A stretch of 39,390 nucleotides of DNA from Alphaproteobacteria bacterium casp-alpha2 (GTDB taxonomy: Bacteria; Pseudomonadota; Alphaproteobacteria; Rhodospirillales; Casp-alpha2). The notes beneath the pieces are model-generated. The model saw nothing but the letters and a program-made list of their open reading frames with translations. It ran no database searches and was not told where the DNA came from. Below, piece by piece: positions 23,447 to 30,888 of this stretch (the stretch's first letter is position 1; each line of letters opens with the position of its first letter). The translations under genes were made by a program, and so were the position numbers. Location of the stretch: contig LFEN01000002.1 in the NCBI GenBank assembly GCA_001510075.1, forward strand, positions 1 through 39,390, written 5' to 3'.

Positions 23447-24718
23447 TTAATTGATCACCGTCAAGGTTTGCTCAAGCCATTTCGTCAGCGGCTGGTAGAG
23501 CCCGGCCTTGGCCCGGCTTCCCGTCATCATGCCGATGTGCCCGGCGGCGATGGATTGAACGTCGGCGCCCGGAATGGTTTCGGCCAGGGCGGTGGCCGAT
23601 CCGGGGGGAACGATGTGATCTTGTTCGGGAATGACCAGCATCGTCGGCGAACGAACATCCTCGCCCCTTACCGGGGACCCCGAAACCCGCCATTCCCCCA
23701 GGACAGGGGTGTTATCCCCGTACCAACCCTCAAGGCATTCCCGGGCTACCGGGCCGGTCAGCGGAACGCCGTCATTGAGCCAATCTTCAAGGGCGACAAA
23801 ATTTTGCGCCTTGTCCGACGCCGGATCGAGACCGGCGAAGCGGTTGAACTTGGTCGTGGTCGAATAGGGGGTGAGGCTGGCGAACATGGCCTGGATGACA
23901 TCAATGGGCAATTCCCCCAGTTGGTCGATCATGAGGTTCAACCCAGGCGCCATCGCCTTCAGCATACGGACGGGACCATTCATGCCGGCATGGAAATCCC
24001 AAGGCGTTGCCAGCAGGGCGAGGGCTGCCACCTGAACCGGTTTTCGAACGGCCAAGGCCAGGGCCAGATTGCCACCCATGCAGTATCCGACTACGCCCGG
24101 CGCGCGGCCGGTAAACCGGCAGATTTCGTCCAGTGCCGGTTCCAGCCGCCGGCAGATGTAATCGGTCAGAGTGAAGTCGCGCTCGTCCGGCCCCGGCGTC
24201 CCCCATTCAATCAAATAAGGGTGGAAGCCGGCGCTGGCGAGGTGGCGCATAAAGCTGCGTTTTTCCGTCAAATCGAGGATATAGCCGCGGTTGATCAGGG
24301 ACGGCACCACCAGCACGGGGGCCCGGTTGGCGCCCTTCGCCCCGGCAACTGATCCGTAATCCAAAAGTTCCGTAGAACCGGCTCGCCAGGCAGCGGCGGG
24401 GACCGTCGGCCGGGGGGGGCGCGGAAATTCCCGGTACAGGGAAACGCCTTCGGCAAAGACGGTTAGCCGGCGTCTGGCTTCGGCATCGACGGCTGCGGCG
24501 AAATCGCCCGTGTCACTTTTTTCGAGGTTTTTTTGCAGGGCTTCGGCGGCTTTTTTCAGCCCCGGATTCCAGGGCAGCGATCCGTCCTTCAAGCCGTTCA
24601 AGGCGGCGAGTGAACTCAGCCAGGTCATGGTCTGAAGGGCCAGATGCAGCGGCAGCGGTCTGGGCCCCAGGGACTCCGGGGACTGCCCAAGGGAAGGGTG
24701 CGGTGAAATTGGGGGCAT
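23447..24718 (-). CDS. phaC: Short PHA synthase-like alpha/beta hydrolase
   Basis: About 423 residues, against ~590 for class I PhaC. The triad is visible (numbered from the Met at 24724): Cys215 in GYCMGG, Asp369 in PEQDHIVPP and His396 in AAGHIGMM. The core also has LLDYGS, VVPSLINRGYILDL and ALEDWLNDGVPL. The N-terminal RPLPLHLAL...LPWNPGLKKAAE is a feature of a short alphaproteobacterial branch. AAAGG eight bases before ATG 24718 favours that start over 24724. The size and the PhaE-like partner recall class III synthases, which need a second subunit. The first ~68 codons overlap that upstream gene in another frame. Confidence 0.88.
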   Translation of the reverse strand: MPPISPHPSLGQSPESLGPRPLPLHLALQTMTWLSSLAALNGLKDGSLPWNPGLKKAAEALQKNLEKSDTGDFAAAVDAEARRRLTVFAEGVSLYREFPRPPRPTVPAAAWRAGSTELLDYGSVAGAKGANRAPVLVVPSLINRGYILDLTEKRSFMRHLASAGFHPYLIEWGTPGPDERDFTLTDYICRRLEPALDEICRFTGRAPGVVGYCMGGNLALALAVRKPVQVAALALLATPWDFHAGMNGPVRMLKAMAPGLNLMIDQLGELPIDVIQAMFASLTPYSTTTKFNRFAGLDPASDKAQNFVALEDWLNDGVPLTGPVARECLEGWYGDNTPVLGEWRVSGSPVRGEDVRSPTMLVIPEQDHIVPPGSATALAETIPGADVQSIAAGHIGMMTGSRAKAGLYQPLTKWLEQTLTVIN

Positions 24719-24914
24719 AGTCATTGCCTTTATTCATTGTGCCGGCCCCGGCCGCAGCCATGGCGGCAAAGGTGGCGGCGCCTGTGTTCATCAATTCGAT
24801 GGTTCTGGCCATGATGTCGGCGGATTGCTCGTCTTCGGTCAATCCGCCCAACTGGCTTTGCCAGAGGTCCAAATACTGCTTTGCCAGGGCTTCCAGGTCC
24901 GGTGATTTGGTCAT
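24513..24914 (-). CDS. PhaE-like small protein overlapping phaC
   Basis: A 133-residue protein. The N-terminal ~60 residues are helical with aromatic positions (LAKQYLDLWQSQLGGLT), reminiscent of PhaE or phasin N-termini. An Ala/Gly/Pro-rich linker follows. A short coiled coil (FTRRLERLEGRIAALES) and a very basic tail (RRSPAKKPRKK) end it. The family assignment is by resemblance only. The ATG at 24914 has AAGGA about 11 bases upstream and a TATAAT at 24952-24957. It ends 206 bases inside phaC in a different frame, so that stretch seems to encode both proteins. A role as a synthase partner is inferred from position and coupling. Confidence 0.7.
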   Translation of the reverse strand: MTKSPDLEALAKQYLDLWQSQLGGLTEDEQSADIMARTIELMNTGAATFAAMAAAGAGTMNKGNDYAPNFTAPFPWAVPGVPGAQTAAAASGPSDHDLAEFTRRLERLEGRIAALESGAEKSRRSPAKKPRKK

Positions 24915-24951
24915 TGTTGCAGTAGTCCTTATCGCTGGTATTCAGGCGGCC

Positions 24952-24957
24952 ATTATA
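24952..24957 (-). promoter_or_regulatory. Candidate -10 box for the phaE-like/phaC transcript
   Basis: A perfect TATAAT on the minus strand 38 bases before the phaE-like ATG. The -35 is weak (TTCCCC at 18-base spacing). The divergent phaR start lies ~90 bases to the right, so PhaR could act here. TGCAGCA-type sequence occurs around 24995, but I cannot assign a PhaR operator. Confidence 0.4.
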
Positions 24958-25044
24958 GGCGCACTTTTTGTGGCCGGGGAACATTTCATTGCGGTGCAGC
25001 ATTTTCCGCGCTAGTTTTTGGGCTCCCATGGAGAATTGAAACTG

Positions 25045-25668
25045 ATGAGTGAAGAAAACGGTTCTGAAGTCCCTCCGGTCACGATCAAAAAATACGCCAA
25101 CCGGCGGCTTTATAATACGGCGACCAGCAGCTACGTCACGCTCGACCATCTTTCGACGATGGTCAAGGAGGGGACGGACTTCGTCGTTTACGACGCAAAA
25201 ACCGGTGAAGACATCACGCGTCAGATTCTGACGCACATTATTGTCGAAGAAGAGGGAAAGGGCACAAACCTCCTGCCGATCAGTTTTCTGCGACACCTGA
25301 TCAGTTTTTACGGGGACAGCCTTCAAACCGTCGTCCCCAATTACCTGGATTATTCCATGAAGTCCTTTGCCAAAAACCAGGAACAGATGCGTGATTATAT
25401 GAAAGATACCCTGGGAAGCGTCAGCCCCTTCGGGCAATTCGAGGACCTGGGCAAAAAGAACATGGCCATGTTCGAAGAGGCGATGCAGATTTTTTCCCCG
25501 TTCATGCCCGGCGGCGGCGCGGAAGAAGAGGATGACAAGCCTGAGAAGAATACGGCAGGAAAAAGTTCAGGCCCGGGGGCGCAGGGCGCTCCGATGGACG
25601 ACCTCCGCCAGCAAATGGAACAAATGCAACAGCAGATCGATAAGCTCTCCAGAAACAAAAAAGACTAG
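25045..25668 (+). CDS. phaR: PHA synthesis repressor PhaR
   Basis: A 207-residue regulator. Residues ~10-70 are the PhaR DNA-binding domain: IKKYANRRLYNTATSSYVTL, then LSTMVKEGTDFVVYDAKTGEDITRQIL. The middle holds the PHB-accumulation regulatory segment (LPISFLRHLISFYGDSLQ). The C-terminus is acidic and low-complexity, ending in a short Gln/Met coiled coil (QQMEQMQQQIDKL). In alphaproteobacteria PhaR binds both DNA and PHA granules and represses phasin and PHA genes. The start ATG 25045 has GGAGA upstream. It is divergent from the phaE-like/phaC pair, the typical arrangement for a local repressor. Confidence 0.95.
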   Translation: MSEENGSEVPPVTIKKYANRRLYNTATSSYVTLDHLSTMVKEGTDFVVYDAKTGEDITRQILTHIIVEEEGKGTNLLPISFLRHLISFYGDSLQTVVPNYLDYSMKSFAKNQEQMRDYMKDTLGSVSPFGQFEDLGKKNMAMFEEAMQIFSPFMPGGGAEEEDDKPEKNTAGKSSGPGAQGAPMDDLRQQMEQMQQQIDKLSRNKKD

Positions 25669-25680
25669 TTTTGTTACTCA

Positions 25681-25729
25681 TGGGAAGGCCCCAGGAATGG
25701 GGGAATGCCTTGTTGTCATGGGCTTCCCA
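25681..25729 (+). terminator. Possible hairpin after phaR
   Basis: TGGGAAG(G)CCC at 25681-25691 pairs with GGGCTTCCCA at 25720-25729, a 10-bp stem with one bulged G and a 28-base loop. The sequence after it is A-rich and then T-rich (ACTCATTTTT). It may end the phaR transcript. The loop is large, so confidence is low. Confidence 0.3.
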
Positions 25730-25899
25730 GCAAAAACTCATTTTTCAAAGCCTTTAACCAACGGCTGAATTAAATTTCCCCAAAAGAACAAAAATCTGGC
25801 TTGTCAGTTTTCCGTAAGGTTTGTAATCTCCGATCTGTGCCTTGGAGGAAGGGAAACGCCATCTTTTATTTTTAAACACGCATCAACAGGGAGACCGGC

Positions 25900-26307
25900 G
25901 TGAACCGAAAAACAACTGAAAAAGAAACCCTTTCCGCAGAACGAAAAATTACCAACAGAGCCACGGATACGGATCGTTTTGTCGGTGACCGCATTCGCGA
26001 ACGCAGAATTATGATGGGGTTGAGCCAACAGCAAATGGCAAAAATGATCGGCGTCACCTATCAACAGGCACACAAGTACGAACGGGGTATCAACCGGATT
26101 TTGGCGGGAAGGTTGTTCGAAATTTCACAAGTGCTGGATGTGGCGATCGGCCATTTCTTTGAAGGGCTTGCCAACGGCGGGCTTGGAAACGGCCTGCAGG
26201 GTCGTCAGCGCATGTGCCTGGAAGTGGCTCGAAATTTCACCCAAATCGACAACAAAGATCACCAGGAAGCCCTGAGCCATATGGCCCGCGCCCTGGCTGA
26301 AAAATAG
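25900..26307 (+). CDS. XRE-family transcriptional regulator
   Basis: A 135-residue regulator. A charged, flexible N-terminus of ~28 residues precedes an XRE helix-turn-helix at about 29-85: GDRIRERRIMMGLSQQQMAKMIGVTYQQAHKYERG, then ISQVLDVAIGHFFEG. The type, with QAHKYERG(I/A)NR, is common in alphaproteobacteria as a stand-alone regulator. The C-terminal helix may be for dimerisation. The start is GTG 25900 with GGGAGA six bases upstream. No operator is evident nearby. Its targets are unknown; it stands alone between phaR and the convergent SUMF1-like gene, whose stop is 7 bases from its own. Confidence 0.88.
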   Translation: MNRKTTEKETLSAERKITNRATDTDRFVGDRIRERRIMMGLSQQQMAKMIGVTYQQAHKYERGINRILAGRLFEISQVLDVAIGHFFEGLANGGLGNGLQGRQRMCLEVARNFTQIDNKDHQEALSHMARALAEK

Positions 26308-26314
26308 CAGCCCA

Positions 26315-27376
26315 TTATTTTGCGGGTTGCTCGATTTCCCTCTTGATCTCCCTGAGAACCCGAAATCCGAGCCAGTAACTTTTGACGTTGGGGGGGTTCT
26401 TGGCCCGGTACGCGGACTTTCCAACTTTTGAATAGTAATAAAACGATCCGCCCCGGATAACCCGGTAACGGCAATTCCCCTGCATTCGGGCGGTGCCGTC
26501 CTGGGGCGCCCCCTTGTGGGTTTTGTTCCAGCAATCTTGTACCCATTCAAAGACATTGGCGGTGGTGTCGTGCAAGCCAAAGGGGTTGGGTGGAAACGAC
26601 CCCACCGGGGCGGAACCGTGTGCAAGGGTGCCGCCGTCACTCCATTTGCTTTTACAGTCTTTGCAATTGGCTTTGTTCTTGCCGACTTTGTCGCCCCACC
26701 ACCATTCGGTCGTTGTTCCTGCGCGGTTGGCATACTCCCATTCCGCTTCCGTCGGCAAACGGTAAGTGTGGCCGGTTTTTTTACTGATCCAGGAAAGATA
26801 TTCCATGGCGTCGTGATAGGTGACATTGATGACCGGTCGGCCTTTTCGCCCCCACTTGTGATCGTCGGGGCTTCGTTGGCAGCCTGCGGCATCGACACAG
26901 GCCTGCCATTCGGAAAATTTGGTTTCATACCGGCCCATGGCGAAGGGTTTGGTAATGTTGACCCGGTGCGCTGGCTTCTGGTTTTTTTTTCTGCCGTTCA
27001 AGCCCATGATGAAAATTCCGGCGGGAACGACCACCAGTTCAGGGCATTCGGGGCAGTCCCTGAAAACCCGGCCCGGTTTATAGGTTTCCGTTTCCTCGGT
27101 CAGGGGCCGGTCTTTTGCGGATTGGCTCAAGGCGTCGGCGGCGGATGAATTGGAATTCGCCGGGGCGACAGCAGGCTTCTTGGGAAGCGCAGGTAGGGAA
27201 GGGGCGCTGGGAGTTGAAGGATTGCCCACCAAGGGTTTTTCAACCGTCGGCACTTCGAACGGGGTTTCTTTAGTCCTGGCGTCGGCAGGAAGCCCGGAGG
27301 CGGCGAGGACAAGGATGGCTATTAACGCCGGCAGCCGCATGGCGAGAAGTGGGGCTTTTAAGAATTTCATATCCAT
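26315..27376 (-). CDS. Exported SUMF1/FGE-fold protein
   Basis: About 353 residues. A signal peptide covers residues ~1-33 (hydrophobic LPALIAILVLAASG, cleavage near ADA-RT). A Pro/Ser/Ala-rich linker runs to about 105. The rest is a formylglycine-generating-enzyme (SUMF1) fold: CPELVVVPAGIFIMG, YRLPTEAEWEYANRAG, NVFEWVQDCW, and the final YRVIRGGSFYYY...LGFRVLRE. At the place where true FGEs carry catalytic cysteines, this protein has Tyr and Lys, so it is probably not a sulfatase activator. Extra cysteines (DCPEC, CVDAAGC, NCKDC) may form disulfides. The start could be ATG 27376 or 27370. It follows queG by 47 bases. Confidence 0.85.
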   Translation of the reverse strand: MDMKFLKAPLLAMRLPALIAILVLAASGLPADARTKETPFEVPTVEKPLVGNPSTPSAPSLPALPKKPAVAPANSNSSAADALSQSAKDRPLTEETETYKPGRVFRDCPECPELVVVPAGIFIMGLNGRKKNQKPAHRVNITKPFAMGRYETKFSEWQACVDAAGCQRSPDDHKWGRKGRPVINVTYHDAMEYLSWISKKTGHTYRLPTEAEWEYANRAGTTTEWWWGDKVGKNKANCKDCKSKWSDGGTLAHGSAPVGSFPPNPFGLHDTTANVFEWVQDCWNKTHKGAPQDGTARMQGNCRYRVIRGGSFYYYSKVGKSAYRAKNPPNVKSYWLGFRVLREIKREIEQPAK

Positions 27377-27423
27377 GCCTGAAAATACCACATCATCTTT
27401 CCCGAGTGGAGGTTGAAGTCTTT

Positions 27424-28470
27424 TTATTTGTCCGGTGCGCGTTCTAATCGCTGGGCGGCCCATGCGGCAGCGCCCCTGACCAGGGGCGAGGCATCACTCT
27501 CAAGCGTCTGGGCAACGCGGAGCAATTCGCCGTCCCCGGAATTACCAATGGCGATCAACACATTTCTAACAAATCTGTCTCGCCCCGTCCGTTTAACGGG
27601 GGAACCGGAAAAAAATTTCCGGAAACCGGCATCATCCAACCGGGCCAGATCGGCCAGCCGGGGCGCGGTTAATTCGTCGCGGGGCAGAAAAGGTTCGATT
27701 TTCGTCGGTGTTTGGAATTTGTTCCATGGACAGGCCCCCAAACAATCATCACATCCGTAAATCCGGTTGCCCATCCGGGCCATCAAGTTGGGCGCGATGT
27801 CGCCTGAATGTTCGATGGTCAGGTAGGAAACGCATTGCCTGGGGTCGATTTGGTAAGGTTCCGACAGCGCGTCCGTCGGACATGCCTTGAGGCAGCGATC
27901 ACATCCGCCGCAATGATCGGGCTCGGGCCGGTCGGGGGCAATGTCCAGGCTCGTAAACACCTCGGCCAGGAACAACCAGGACCCGAAGGCACGGCTGACA
28001 AGGTTTGTGTGTTTACCCTGCCAGCCTACCCCGGCCCGCTGGGCCAAGGGCTTTTCCATGACCGGCGCGGTATCGACGAATACCTTGATGCTGGCACCGT
28101 AGGTTTCTGCAAGCCAGCGCCCCAGTTTTTTGCACCGCTTTTTCAACACATCGTGATAATCGCGGCCCTGCGCATAGACGCTGATGGCGCCTCTGGTCCT
28201 GCGTTGATGGATTTCCAGGGGGTTTTTATCGGGGCCGTAATTGGCGCCCAAGACGATGATGGAACGAGCGTCGGGCATTAAAGCTTTTGGGTCACCCCTT
28301 CGGCCATCGGCGTTGTCGAGCCACGCCATATCGCCTTGCCGGCCATCGGCCAGGAACCGGGAAAGCGCCTTGGCGTCATTAGGGTCGGCATCGGCGACGC
28401 TAAACCCGACGGCATCAAACCCCAACTCTGTCGCACGAGCGCGAATAATCTGCTTCAAATCTTCAGCCAT
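27424..28470 (-). CDS. queG: Epoxyqueuosine reductase QueG
   Basis: A 348-residue iron-sulfur and cobalamin enzyme that reduces epoxyqueuosine to queuosine in tRNA, the last step of the pathway. The cobalamin-domain motifs SIIVLGANYG, YAQGRDYHDVLK and VDTAPVMEKPLAQRAGVGW are present. Two [4Fe-4S] sites follow: CGGCDRCLKACP with a later CVSYLTIEHSG, and YGCDDCLGACPWN. The C-terminus has a short HEAT-like helical part (LVRGAAAWAAQRL). The start ATG 28470 is taken at MAEDLKQ; an open extension to 28539 adds no conserved sequence. It is divergent from the precursor transporter gene by 72 bases. Confidence 0.95.
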   Translation of the reverse strand: MAEDLKQIIRARATELGFDAVGFSVADADPNDAKALSRFLADGRQGDMAWLDNADGRRGDPKALMPDARSIIVLGANYGPDKNPLEIHQRRTRGAISVYAQGRDYHDVLKKRCKKLGRWLAETYGASIKVFVDTAPVMEKPLAQRAGVGWQGKHTNLVSRAFGSWLFLAEVFTSLDIAPDRPEPDHCGGCDRCLKACPTDALSEPYQIDPRQCVSYLTIEHSGDIAPNLMARMGNRIYGCDDCLGACPWNKFQTPTKIEPFLPRDELTAPRLADLARLDDAGFRKFFSGSPVKRTGRDRFVRNVLIAIGNSGDGELLRVAQTLESDASPLVRGAAAWAAQRLERAPDK

Positions 28471-28507
28471 GGTCTCGCATTTGGCTTTCCATTGTGGTAT
28501 CCAGCGC

Positions 28508-28517
28508 CTCAATTGAG
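28508..28517. promoter_or_regulatory. Palindrome between queG and the transporter gene
   Basis: CTCAATTGAG is a perfect 10-bp palindrome in the 72-base divergent region between queG and the queuosine-precursor transporter. It could be an operator shared by both genes. A TTCCAT element a little to the left partly resembles the queF operator arm, but the match is too short to lean on. Confidence 0.25.
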
Positions 28518-28542
28518 ACAATACACAGCAAGGTGACACGGA

Positions 28543-29040
28543 ATGAAACTTGGTTACACCACTCTCTATATCGCATTGATCGTCGCCGTAAATTATGGCT
28601 TCACGGTGGTGCCGTTGGTGGAGATGCCGGGCGGCGAAAAATGGCCGCCCATGTCGTTGGTCGTTGGCTTAATCTTCGTTGCCCGCGATTTTGCCCAGCG
28701 TGAGATCGGCCACCGGGTCATCATCGCCATGCTGCTGGCCGGGGTATTGAGCTATATCATGGCCAGCCCCTTTGTTGCCGTTGCCTCGCTTGCAGCTTTT
28801 CTGGTCAGTGAGTTTGCCGATTGGGCGGTGTACAGCTTTACCGGCCGGCCCTTGGCGCAACGGGTGCTGCTGTCCAGCGCCCTCGGCACGCCCCTGGACA
28901 GTGGTATTTTCCTTGCGCTGATCGGGCATTTTTCCGTTATCGGGGTTGTTGTCATGACGCTTAGCAAAATGCTCGGCGCCTTGGTGGTGTGGTGGATGAT
29001 CCGGCGCAAGGACGCTGACGCCACGCCAGACCCTGTTTAA
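28543..29040 (+). CDS. Queuosine precursor transporter (VUT/YhhQ family)
   Basis: A 165-residue inner-membrane protein with about five to six hydrophobic segments. The family sequences [30 protein letters not shown] and the [14 protein letters not shown] motif are clear. Members such as Escherichia coli YhhQ import preQ0 or preQ1. AAGGTGA lies seven bases before the ATG. queC begins 4 bases after the stop, so the two are co-transcribed. Having both importer and queC suggests the cell can use salvaged and home-made preQ0; the lack of queD and queE here makes salvage worth testing. Confidence 0.9.
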   Translation: MKLGYTTLYIALIVAVNYGFTVVPLVEMPGGEKWPPMSLVVGLIFVARDFAQREIGHRVIIAMLLAGVLSYIMASPFVAVASLAAFLVSEFADWAVYSFTGRPLAQRVLLSSALGTPLDSGIFLALIGHFSVIGVVVMTLSKMLGALVVWWMIRRKDADATPDPV

Positions 29041-29044
29041 GGCC

Positions 29045-29782
29045 GTGTCTAAGGAAAAACCCCGGGCCGTGGTGCTTCTGAGCGGCGGGCTTGATTCCGC
29101 GACCTGTCTTGCCATTGCCGTAGAACAAGGCTTCCAACCCTATGCCCTGACGGTCCGCTACGGCCAACGCCACGAGGCGGAAATTGCCGCCGCTACCTAT
29201 CTTGCCAAGGTCGGGCGCGCCCATGGGCGTTCTGTGGGACATGACATTATCGATATTGATCTGGCGCAATTCGGTGGTTCGGCTTTGACGGGTGACGCCG
29301 ACGTTCCCAAGGGGCGCAGTGACGTTGATATCCAGACCGGCATCCCGGTTACCTACGTGCCGGCGCGCAATACGATTTTTCTGTCCCTGGCGCTGGCCCG
29401 GGCGGAAACCTTGGAAGCGAGGGACATTTTTATCGGCGTCAATGCCATGGATTATTCAGGCTACCCGGATTGCCGTCCGGAATTTATCGAGGCTTTTGGG
29501 AGGCTGGCCAATCTGGCGACCAAGGTCGGGGTGGAGGCGCCTGAGCGGGGGGAAGCAGGCATCACCATTCATGCGCCGCTGATCGGTATGACAAAATCCG
29601 CCATTGTTGAACGCGGCCACCAACTGGACGTCGATTTTGCCCGCACCGTGAGCTGCTATGACCCTGTTTCAGGGGCCGGGGGCAAGGATGTCCTTCATTG
29701 CGGGCGTTGCGACGCGTGCTCGTTGCGGAAAAAAGGTTTCAAGGAAGCCGAATTGCCCGACCCCACCCCTTATTCGAAGTAG
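29045..29782 (+). CDS. queC: 7-cyano-7-deazaguanine synthase QueC
   Basis: A 245-residue ATP-dependent enzyme that converts 7-carboxy-7-deazaguanine to preQ0. The PP-loop is [11 protein letters not shown] (Ser13-Ser18). Later motifs include [23 protein letters not shown] and [16 protein letters not shown]. The C-terminal zinc site is [14 protein letters not shown] with an upstream SCYDP cysteine. The start is GTG 29045, four bases after the transporter stop. Its product, preQ0, is the substrate of the QueF-fusion protein encoded nearby. Confidence 0.96.
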   Translation: MSKEKPRAVVLLSGGLDSATCLAIAVEQGFQPYALTVRYGQRHEAEIAAATYLAKVGRAHGRSVGHDIIDIDLAQFGGSALTGDADVPKGRSDVDIQTGIPVTYVPARNTIFLSLALARAETLEARDIFIGVNAMDYSGYPDCRPEFIEAFGRLANLATKVGVEAPERGEAGITIHAPLIGMTKSAIVERGHQLDVDFARTVSCYDPVSGAGGKDVLHCGRCDACSLRKKGFKEAELPDPTPYSK

Positions 29783-29806
29783 AGTCGAGCCACGCCTCTT
29801 GAACAC

Positions 29807-29820
29807 TTGACGTCGGTCAA
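29807..29820. promoter_or_regulatory. Inverted repeat after queC
   Basis: TTGAC-GTCG-GTCAA, a perfect 5-bp inverted repeat with a 4-base centre, 25 bases past the queC stop and 56 bases before the next gene. TTGACG could also be a -35 for that gene, but a good -10 at 17 bases is not apparent. Confidence 0.3.
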
Positions 29821-29875
29821 TGCGATTGATTTCCCCCTGTATTACCCTGTTGGCTTGTTAGATTAGGAGGGTGAC

Positions 29876-30145
29876 ATGAACTTCCACGTTTTCCAGTGCA
29901 AGACCGATAAGGACTTTTTCGTGGTGACCGATGAAGGGCACCTGGACGCCTTGAACAGCCCCGGGGTTTCTCCGACACCGGGTGATGAATTGATCAAGGT
30001 CGGGGTCTTTGGCGAAATGGGTAAGGACCGGGCAGCGTTCGACGAAGACTTTGCCAAACGTTCCATCGAGAGCCAGGGGTTTTACCGGTTTCATTCGAAA
30101 GCCTATGACCCCTTAGGAGAAACGCCGTTAGGAATGCCAGGCTAA
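29876..30145 (+). CDS. Small hypothetical protein after queC
   Basis: An 89-residue acidic protein beginning MNFHVFQCKTDKDFFVVTDE. There is no signal peptide or membrane segment. I do not recognise the family. An excellent ribosome-binding site, AGGAGGG, lies six bases before the ATG, so it is likely translated. It is 93 bases past queC and may share its transcript, but an independent promoter is possible. The last codons and stop lie within the hairpin at 30119-30156. It faces the queF fusion gene, stop to stop, with 22 bases between. No function is proposed. Confidence 0.65.
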   Translation: MNFHVFQCKTDKDFFVVTDEGHLDALNSPGVSPTPGDELIKVGVFGEMGKDRAAFDEDFAKRSIESQGFYRFHSKAYDPLGETPLGMPG

Positions 30146-30156
30146 CGGGGCGTTTC
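30119..30156. terminator. Hairpin between convergent genes
   Basis: GAAACGCCGTTAG at 30119-30131 pairs with CTAAC, a 2-base bulge, and GGCGTTTC ending at 30156, a 13-bp stem with a 10-base loop. It covers the last codons of the small hypothetical gene and lies just past the queF fusion stop on the other strand. Its place suits a two-way terminator. There is no true T tract on either side, so this is tentative. Confidence 0.45.
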
Positions 30157-30167
30157 CCAGGCGTCGT

Positions 30168-30875
30168 TTAGCCCCGTCCGCGGTATGGCGGGACCCCCTG
30201 GTCCGGAATCCAGAGGTTTTTCGGCGGGGCACCGGTTTGGTGGAATACGTCAATGGGAATGCCGCCGCGCGGATACCAGTATCCGCCGATGCGAAGCCAT
30301 TTCGGCTTGGCCGCTCCGGTAAGGCGCTCGGCAATGGCCAGGGTGCAGTCTTCGTGAAACCCGGCATGGTTTCGATACGATGCCAGGAACAGCTTCAGAG
30401 ACTTGCTTTCAACGATGACCTTTGCCGGCACATAGTCGATTACCAAATGCGCAAAATCCGGCTGTCCGGTGACCGGGCAAAGAGACGTGAACTCCGGACA
30501 GGAGAACCGGACAAGGTAGTCTTTGCCGGAGTGTGGGTTTTTGACGGTTTCAAGCCGGGCTTCTTCAGGCGATGACGGAATGCCGCCCCCGTTTCCACCC
30601 CCACCTCCCAGCAAGGTCAGGGTTTCGTGGCCGGGCAAACTATCTTTGGATTTTTTAGAACTGTCTTTGGGGCCGATGCCGTCCCTGAGCCAGATGATGT
30701 TTAGCCCCAAGGCTGACGCCAACCGGGGCAAGCTGTCGCCCCGGGGGTTATCGACCCTGGCGGCCAGGTACTTGTTCAGGGAATCGTAGCTGATGCCCGA
30801 GCGCCGCGCCAGTTCGGCCTTGCTCCAGCCGGATTGGTGAAGGGAGTCGTTTAACCGCTTTGCCCAGTGGCGCAT
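30168..30875 (-). CDS. queF: XRE helix-turn-helix fused to preQ0 reductase QueF
   Basis: A 235-residue fusion. Residues ~1-70 are an XRE DNA-binding domain with the helix-turn-helix at about 19-37 ([19 protein letters not shown]), ending [15 protein letters not shown] as in CI-type repressors. Residues 70-110 are a flexible linker including GGGGGNGGG. Residues ~110-235 are a full unimodular QueF, which reduces preQ0 to preQ1 with NADPH. Cys133 and Asp140 in [10 protein letters not shown] are the catalytic pair. The ESKSLK substrate and cofactor motif (156-161), FHED (173-176) and YPRGGIPID are intact. ATG 30875 has AAGGA ten bases upstream; ATG 30899 (+8 residues) lies in the operator and lacks one. 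Neighbours tgt and queA support the role. Confidence 0.93.
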   Translation of the reverse strand: MRHWAKRLNDSLHQSGWSKAELARRSGISYDSLNKYLAARVDNPRGDSLPRLASALGLNIIWLRDGIGPKDSSKKSKDSLPGHETLTLLGGGGGNGGGIPSSPEEARLETVKNPHSGKDYLVRFSCPEFTSLCPVTGQPDFAHLVIDYVPAKVIVESKSLKLFLASYRNHAGFHEDCTLAIAERLTGAAKPKWLRIGGYWYPRGGIPIDVFHQTGAPPKNLWIPDQGVPPYRGRG

Positions 30876-30888
30876 TTTGGCTTGATCC

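Noticed and set aside
28471-28542. preQ1 riboswitch for the queuosine genes
   Set aside because: No short C-rich loop plus A-rich tail of the preQ1 classes near any que gene start; the queF fusion has a DNA operator instead.
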